Assembly: GCA_041660225.1 (NCBI GenBank)
Contig: JBAZWV010000001.1
Span: 402,877 to 466,876, forward strand
Direction: 5' to 3'
DNA length: 64,000 nucleotides
Source: JBAZWV01 sp041660225
GTDB taxonomy: Bacteria; Patescibacteriota; Patescibacteriia; 2-12-FULL-60-25
This document shows positions 59,554-64,000 of this stretch, in pieces. Each line of letters begins with the position of its first letter. The first letter of the stretch is position 1. Both the position numbers and the translations under genes were made by a program. The notes under the pieces were generated by a model. That model searched no databases. It was given only the letters and a program-made list of their open reading frames with translations, and had not been told where the DNA came from.

Positions 59554-59949
59554 ATGAACAGTACGCGTTCAAACTTTGGCGTCGCCGTCCGTCGTTACAC
59601 CTACGAGTCGTCGGAGCTCTCGCGAGAGAGTGAGGACACAGGTCCGTTTCACCGGACCGGCTCACAAGGCGTGAGGACAGGCACCTCACTCTCCTCCGAA
59701 CGGAAGCTTCGACCAAGTGGTGGACAAAAACCTCTTTGGAAGAGCCGGCGGAGAACGGACAACGAAGCAACTTTTCCACTCCTTGTAGAGGTTAAGGACC
59801 CTCGGGAAGACGACCCGCGTTGGTGTTCCTACTGCGGGGGCTTGACCGCTTGCCCAGTTTGCAACGGTTGTAGTGGGGCTTGTCACTGCCCGCTGACCGT
59901 GGAAGAGCTCTTTGAGGAAAACTTCCAGCGCTTCATCAATATCTTTTAA
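59554..59949 (+). CDS. Cys-rich zinc-knuckle protein
   Basis: A 131-residue basic protein whose last third holds CSYCGGLTACPVCNGCSGACHCP, a dense C-x2-C series likely to bind two zinc ions, followed by the acidic helix LTVEELFEENFQRFINIF. The N-terminal 75 residues (SELSRESEDTGPFHRTGSQGVRTG) are low-complexity and possibly not all translated; the true start may be further in. The Shine-Dalgarno region is weak (CGGAAAG). A terminator follows 2 bases after the stop. Confidence 0.55.
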   Translation: MNSTRSNFGVAVRRYTYESSELSRESEDTGPFHRTGSQGVRTGTSLSSERKLRPSGGQKPLWKSRRRTDNEATFPLLVEVKDPREDDPRWCSYCGGLTACPVCNGCSGACHCPLTVEELFEENFQRFINIF

Positions 59950-59950
59950 C

Positions 59951-60006
59951 CGCATCCCAACCGAAAAATCGCATCTCGCGACTTCGGTCTCGGGGTGCGT
60001 TTTTTC
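59951..60006 (+). terminator. Intrinsic terminator with nested stem
   Basis: CGCATCCC pairs with GGGGTGCG, and inside ACCGAA pairs with TTCGGT and TCGC with GCGA; a TTTTTT run follows. Confidence 0.85.
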
Positions 60007-60020
60007 TTTTAAAACCGCCT

Positions 60021-60029
60021 TGCTATAGT
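60021..60029 (+). promoter_or_regulatory. Extended -10, leaderless-type
   Basis: TGCTATAGT ends 6 bases before ATG 60036. Confidence 0.5.
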
Positions 60030-60035
60030 GCCGTT

Positions 60036-60740
60036 ATGTTCAAAGAATCGACCGGACAACCGAGCGAAAAGAAGGAAACATTCGGGATACCTCAGAAAGA
60101 CATTGATGAGGTTGTCGATGCAGAAATCGAACGGCTTCACGGTTCCAATTTTAAGAATAAGAATGCCTCCGAACTCAGCTCATGTGAACAGCGAATTGTC
60201 GCACACCATTTTGGTGTTGAACTCTCACATGTTCTCCCTAGCAAGCTTGGCAATTGGAAGATTGAACTAGAAGAACCAAAAGGAGGGAGAACAATCGATA
60301 TCTACATAGAAGAAGATGATGTAAATCCCGATCGTGGAACGGTTCTCCTCTACGTCACAGCAAATGAACGAGGGAATGCTGAAGATATGTGGAAGGACCG
60401 TGTGATATTACAGGCATCACCCGATCGGCTCCGCGCTATTCGTGAAAGAATGAAATTGCGAGAAGATGAAGCGAAGGCACAAGAAGAAAAACGTCATAAG
60501 CGATTTCAGGAGCTTCTTCCATCCACGTTTGCCTTTGCTCGCGCTCATCAGGGAAAACATCTTTCCAACACTGACCTTGAACCTATCAGCGAATTCATCG
60601 GTACATATGCCGGAGGTCCGCTCGTCGGGGATGAAAAAATGAAAATCCTCCGGATTGGTGAAGGCGAACCTGCCACATGGCAATTCTATAAATATCTCGG
60701 CGGACAAGTCATGGATATTTTGGAATTTTCGGAGAAATAA
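60036..60740 (+). CDS. Uncharacterised soluble protein
   Basis: A 234-residue protein I do not recognise. Residues about 15-105 look globular (IDEVVDAEIERLHGSNFKNKNASELSSCEQRIVAHHFGVELSHVLPSKLGNWKIELEE...IDIYIEEDDVNPDRGTVLLYVTANERG). Residues about 118-155 form a charged helix (ASPDRLRAIRERMKLREDEAKAQEEKRHKRFQELL), and the end is a mixed domain (GKHLSNTDLEPISEFIGTYAGGPLVGDEKMKILRIGEGEPATWQFYKYLGGQVMDIL). No signal peptide, and only one Cys. It is a single-gene unit. Confidence 0.75.
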   Translation: MFKESTGQPSEKKETFGIPQKDIDEVVDAEIERLHGSNFKNKNASELSSCEQRIVAHHFGVELSHVLPSKLGNWKIELEEPKGGRTIDIYIEEDDVNPDRGTVLLYVTANERGNAEDMWKDRVILQASPDRLRAIRERMKLREDEAKAQEEKRHKRFQELLPSTFAFARAHQGKHLSNTDLEPISEFIGTYAGGPLVGDEKMKILRIGEGEPATWQFYKYLGGQVMDILEFSEK

Positions 60741-60755
60741 AAGAATGCGCCAAAC

Positions 60756-60783
60756 AAAAACAACCTCGCATGAGGTTGTTTTT
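60756..60783 (+). terminator. Bidirectional intrinsic terminator
   Basis: AAAAACAACCTC-GCAT-GAGGTTGTTTTT, between two convergent genes. Confidence 0.88.
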
Positions 60784-60798
60784 GATAGTCTGGCTGGA

Positions 60799-61284
60799 TT
60801 ATTTCGGCAATCTTCCCCCACTATCTAAACACGCCTGAAGCGTGGCGTACGCTGTATAATTTTTTGTTTGATCGTAATAGCGAGTTCCTTTTTGATGACA
60901 GATGCTTGTGTTGCTCTTTTTTACAGTCGGACCGCCTGACGGAATTGCGGGAGCGGGTGCGGGAGTTGGAGCGGGAACCGGAGCAGGAGTGGGATCAGGG
61001 AGAACAGCCGCCGGAGATGGCGCGGAAGCTGGTTGAACAACTTTAGCGGCGGGAGGAGTCGCGACGGTCGGTTCTGGAGTCGTTTGTACTGCTGCCGTCG
61101 GTGCGGGAGCTTCTTCAATCGGTTGAGTCGTGACCTCTTCATTCGCAACAACAGGAGCGGTCTCCACCGCTGGTGTCGGTGCCTGTGGAGGAAGAGTCGT
61201 CTGTTGAGTACCCGCATCGCATCCGGCTCCGAAGAGAATGACAAAAGAGAGGAAGACGGGAATGACGAAACGAGAGGTCTTCAT
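60799..61284 (-). CDS. Lipoprotein with Pro/Ala-rich linker and GGRLPK C-terminal motif
   Basis: A 161-residue predicted lipoprotein: KTSRFVIPVFLSFVILFGAGC ends in the lipobox FGAGC. About 90 residues of Pro/Ala/Thr/Val linker follow (PTPAPVPAPTPAPAPAIPSG), then a short globular end CHQKGTRYYDQTKNYTAYATLQACLDSGGRLPK with two cysteines. That terminal motif is shared by many otherwise unrelated bacterial surface proteins. The frame is open upstream through a (GA)28 microsatellite (read as SLSLSL) up to 61431, but ATG 61284 gives the correct signal peptide. Confidence 0.8.
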   Translation of the reverse strand: MKTSRFVIPVFLSFVILFGAGCDAGTQQTTLPPQAPTPAVETAPVVANEEVTTQPIEEAPAPTAAVQTTPEPTVATPPAAKVVQPASAPSPAAVLPDPTPAPVPAPTPAPAPAIPSGGPTVKKSNTSICHQKGTRYYDQTKNYTAYATLQACLDSGGRLPK

Positions 61285-61366
61285 GTGAAGCATATGCGAG
61301 GATATTAGCGCACTTACGGGAGAATAGCTCGCGAAGGATGAAACCTGATACCATAAAAATGCCTTG

Positions 61367-61429
<63 letters not shown>

Positions 61430-61447
61430 ACGACTTTCCAGCTCCAA

Positions 61448-61480
61448 ACAAAAAGACGCCTGGCACCAAAGTGCCAGGCG
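61448..61480 (-). terminator. Intrinsic terminator of the HNH-PrimPol gene
   Basis: On the minus strand, CGCCTGGCAC-TTTG-GTGCCAGGCG followed by TCTTTTTG. Confidence 0.85.
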
Positions 61481-61499
61481 CCGATACCATCGCTGCTAC

Positions 61500-62846
61500 C
61501 TAACTCGTCTTTGAACTTCTTGCCTCCGTTGTCTTAGATGTATCAAAATATTTATTGATATAGGTATCTAAGAGCTCGAGTGTCATTGTGATCGGCAGAG
61601 TATTGGGCCTATTCCCATGGATAAACGCGTAATGATTGCCGGATGGGTGCATCGAGGGCGGCAGTATGGCATGCAGCCTCAAAAGTAACTCCACTTTTTC
61701 AACCTGATGCTGATAGCTCAGTTTTGGGAACAGACGCACGACTGTTGTTTGTCCAAATCTACTTTCAACCTCTGGCAGAAAAAAATACACATGAAAACCA
61801 TGCTGACTACCAGACCGCACAATCCACGAATAGTTCGCTGGTAAAGAGAGAGTGCAAACCGTTTCCATTAAAAATGCATCATCACCATTGTCAATATCCA
61901 ACACTACTAAATTGTTGAATCCGGTCACGACTCCAAAACCATTTGCATCATCCCAGTTGTAACCGTCCAACCCCGTTCTACTTTGTCTTGTATTAGTCAG
62001 ATGTTCCCATGCAAAGCTTGGTGCCTTAAGAAAAGTATTCTCTGCATTGGAGTTAAATTGATTTTTTTGGCCGGAAATGGCCGTCACATTAAACCCTAGG
62101 TCGTAATAACGACTTGCCTCTTTATGATAATCAACCAATGTTTTTTTCTGGACTTGGTTCGTTGTTTTGAAGGCACTCCCAGATAAAATCACCGGGGGAT
62201 GAGCTGTCCTCCCCCTGTCGCGCGTTTTCTTAAAAAAATATTTTTTTGTTCCTACGGGTATCCGCCTTTGAGAGAAGACCTCGTCCTCTTCCGTTTTTTG
62301 ACGAATTGGCATAAAAACCAATATAAGAATCATAAGAAGAATGCCAATTCCATATGCAAGGATCAGTACAAAGGCAAGCAACATCAGCCAACTAAACAGT
62401 CTGTCAGTTTTTTCATTTTCGACTACATCTGGGCGTGAAAAGTAAGCATCAATCTCAACTTCGTCTTCTATAAGTCTCGCTTCAAATAGCGAGTTAGTTC
62501 TTTCAGTGTTGAAAGATTTTCCTCCATTAGTAACAAAAAAATAGTATCGCTCAAACGAATTATTCTGCGATATGCCGGATGACTTTTGGATCGCGTGCCA
62601 CGCCTTGTGGCAGGTCATGCACAAATAATCTACATCGCTAATATTTTCATGTCCCAGGTATTCATTTTTAATGTAATAGTTGTGATGCACCTGCAGATCG
62701 TCTTTACTGCCGCATTTGATGCATTCGACACCCCAACCGTTACGTATGTACGTATCGGCAATTTCCTTTTTCTTGTCAATCCACGCATCGGAATTGATGT
62801 ACCTGTCGTAGGCATATCTACTTGGTTGGGGGTTGCTGTAAGACAT
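61500..62846 (-). CDS. HNH domain - transmembrane - PrimPol fusion protein
   Basis: A 448-residue protein with an unusual order. Residues about 35-85 form an HNH-type zinc domain (CIKCGSKDDLQVHHNYYIKNEYLGHENISDVDYLCMTCHKAWH). Residues about 150-180 are one long or two short membrane segments (LFSWLMLLAFVLILAYGIGILLMILILVFMPI). Residues about 245-440 match the bifunctional primase/polymerase (PrimPol) fold: YYDLGFNVTAISGQKNQFN, APSFAWEHL, FGVVTGFNNLVVLDIDNGD (the LDID metal site) and WIVRSGSQHGFHVYFFLPE (SxH motif). No helicase domain is present. ATG 62846 is preferred over an upstream in-frame start inside the rRNA terminator region. Base composition is visibly more AT-rich than the neighbours, so it was probably acquired. 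It lies directly downstream of the 5S rRNA gene. Confidence 0.82.
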   Translation of the reverse strand: MSYSNPQPSRYAYDRYINSDAWIDKKKEIADTYIRNGWGVECIKCGSKDDLQVHHNYYIKNEYLGHENISDVDYLCMTCHKAWHAIQKSSGISQNNSFERYYFFVTNGGKSFNTERTNSLFEARLIEDEVEIDAYFSRPDVVENEKTDRLFSWLMLLAFVLILAYGIGILLMILILVFMPIRQKTEEDEVFSQRRIPVGTKKYFFKKTRDRGRTAHPPVILSGSAFKTTNQVQKKTLVDYHKEASRYYDLGFNVTAISGQKNQFNSNAENTFLKAPSFAWEHLTNTRQSRTGLDGYNWDDANGFGVVTGFNNLVVLDIDNGDDAFLMETVCTLSLPANYSWIVRSGSQHGFHVYFFLPEVESRFGQTTVVRLFPKLSYQHQVEKVELLLRLHAILPPSMHPSGNHYAFIHGNRPNTLPITMTLELLDTYINKYFDTSKTTEARSSKTS

Positions 62847-62880
62847 AAAAGTACATTGAACCAGATTGAGGGAAAAGACA

Positions 62881-62909
62881 AACAAAAACACGCCCTTTGA
62901 GAGGCGTGT
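62881..62909 (-). terminator. Terminator of the rRNA operon
   Basis: On the minus strand, ACACGCC-TCTCAAAG-GGCGTGT followed by TTTTGTTTG, ten bases after the 5S 3' end. Confidence 0.85.
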
Positions 62910-62918
62910 AATTGATAG

Positions 62919-63036
62919 TCCGGCGACGGGCTACTCTTCCAGGACCGGGTTGGGTCCAAGTACCATCGCTGCTGGTGGGCTTAACTTCCGTGTTCGGAAA
63001 GGGAACGGGTGTGACCCCACCGCTTGAGCCACCGGT
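62919..63036 (-). rRNA. rrf: 5S ribosomal RNA
   Basis: The minus strand reads a full 5S: closing helix CCGGTGGC with GTCGCCGG, then CACACCCGTTCCCTTTCCGAACACGGAAGTTAAGC (loop B to helix III), CCACCAGCAGCGATGGTAC and the loop D/E segment CCCAACCCGGTCCTGGAAGAGTAG. Ends are placed to within a few bases from the closing helix. Confidence 0.95.
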
Positions 63037-63202
63037 TTCTCATCACGAACGTGTCGCGCTGAAGAATCAGTGGCCCAAACTATTTCGTTTGTAACGACGA
63101 TCGAAAGTCATACGTACAAGGCATATCCAATGATAACCAGTACACGTTTTTCTTTGCCTTCTGATCGAAGAAAGAAAAGCATTTCTTTCTTCATCTCCGA
63201 AA
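63037..63202 (-). other. 23S-5S internal transcribed spacer
   Basis: About 165 bases without a tRNA. It holds a strong hairpin next to the 23S end (GAAGAAAGAAA-AGCA-TTTCTTTCTTC), probably a processing site. Confidence 0.8.

Positions 63203-64000
<798 letters not shown>

Overview
The window looks like a piece of a Candidate Phyla Radiation (Patescibacteria) chromosome of moderate GC content using the standard code (TGA works as a stop, for example after the CDS ending at 10920 and the one ending at 15013). The pointers are a self-splicing group I intron inside the 23S rRNA gene, a transketolase split into two genes, two surface proteins sharing an N-terminal domain built around YVFPNEKTYFTWY that I associate with this radiation, and a very large share of coding capacity spent on cell-surface proteins. 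The exact lineage cannot be fixed from this window.

Layout. 1-9.3 kb: 5' part of an ileS gene (minus, running off the left edge), then a plus-strand pentose-phosphate block (rpiB, rpe, split transketolase, a PfkB kinase) interleaved with two secreted paralogs, one ending in a blue-copper domain, and a DUF4349 membrane protein. 9.3-18.4 kb: a lineage-specific protein, a free-standing structured RNA candidate, a DUF2207 membrane protein, a second PfkB kinase with a 2-hydroxyacid dehydrogenase, a DUF3494/DUF11 surface protein followed by its probable sortase, and tRNA-Ala(UGC). 18.4-26.8 kb: small unknown genes and lipoproteins, MutY, an RRM protein, a class III cyclase-like protein, a 26-residue lysine-rich peptide, an endonuclease Q-like protein, two LytR_C-related membrane proteins and a REP-associated transposase carrying an inverted repeat inside its own gene. 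26.8-53.6 kb: a minus-strand surface block with a pentapeptide-repeat protein, a single 7,340-codon repeat protein (a third of the window), and a three-gene operon of two membrane-anchored cohesin-like proteins plus a dockerin protein. 53.6-61.5 kb: a gene-poor kilobase, small genes, a hexapeptide-repeat protein, a Gly-rich lipoprotein, YvcK, tiny overlapping genes and a lipoprotein next to a (GA)28 microsatellite. 61.5-64 kb: an HNH-TM-PrimPol fusion gene, 5S rRNA and the 3' part of 23S rRNA with the intron.

How it fits together. RpiB, Rpe, transketolase and the two PfkB kinases would interconvert pentose phosphates, in keeping with a reduced fermentative metabolism that salvages sugars or nucleosides. 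The rest of the window is dominated by envelope functions: sortase with an LPSAG substrate, cohesin and dockerin partners, and a giant Thr/Asn/Ser-rich fibre-like protein, plausibly used for contact with other cells. Two promoter styles recur: extended -10 boxes lying 6-9 bases before an ATG (probably leaderless mRNAs), and a TTGACAAAA-type -35 with 17-base spacing followed by a leader, often with a Shine-Dalgarno sequence, mostly in front of short or lineage-specific genes.
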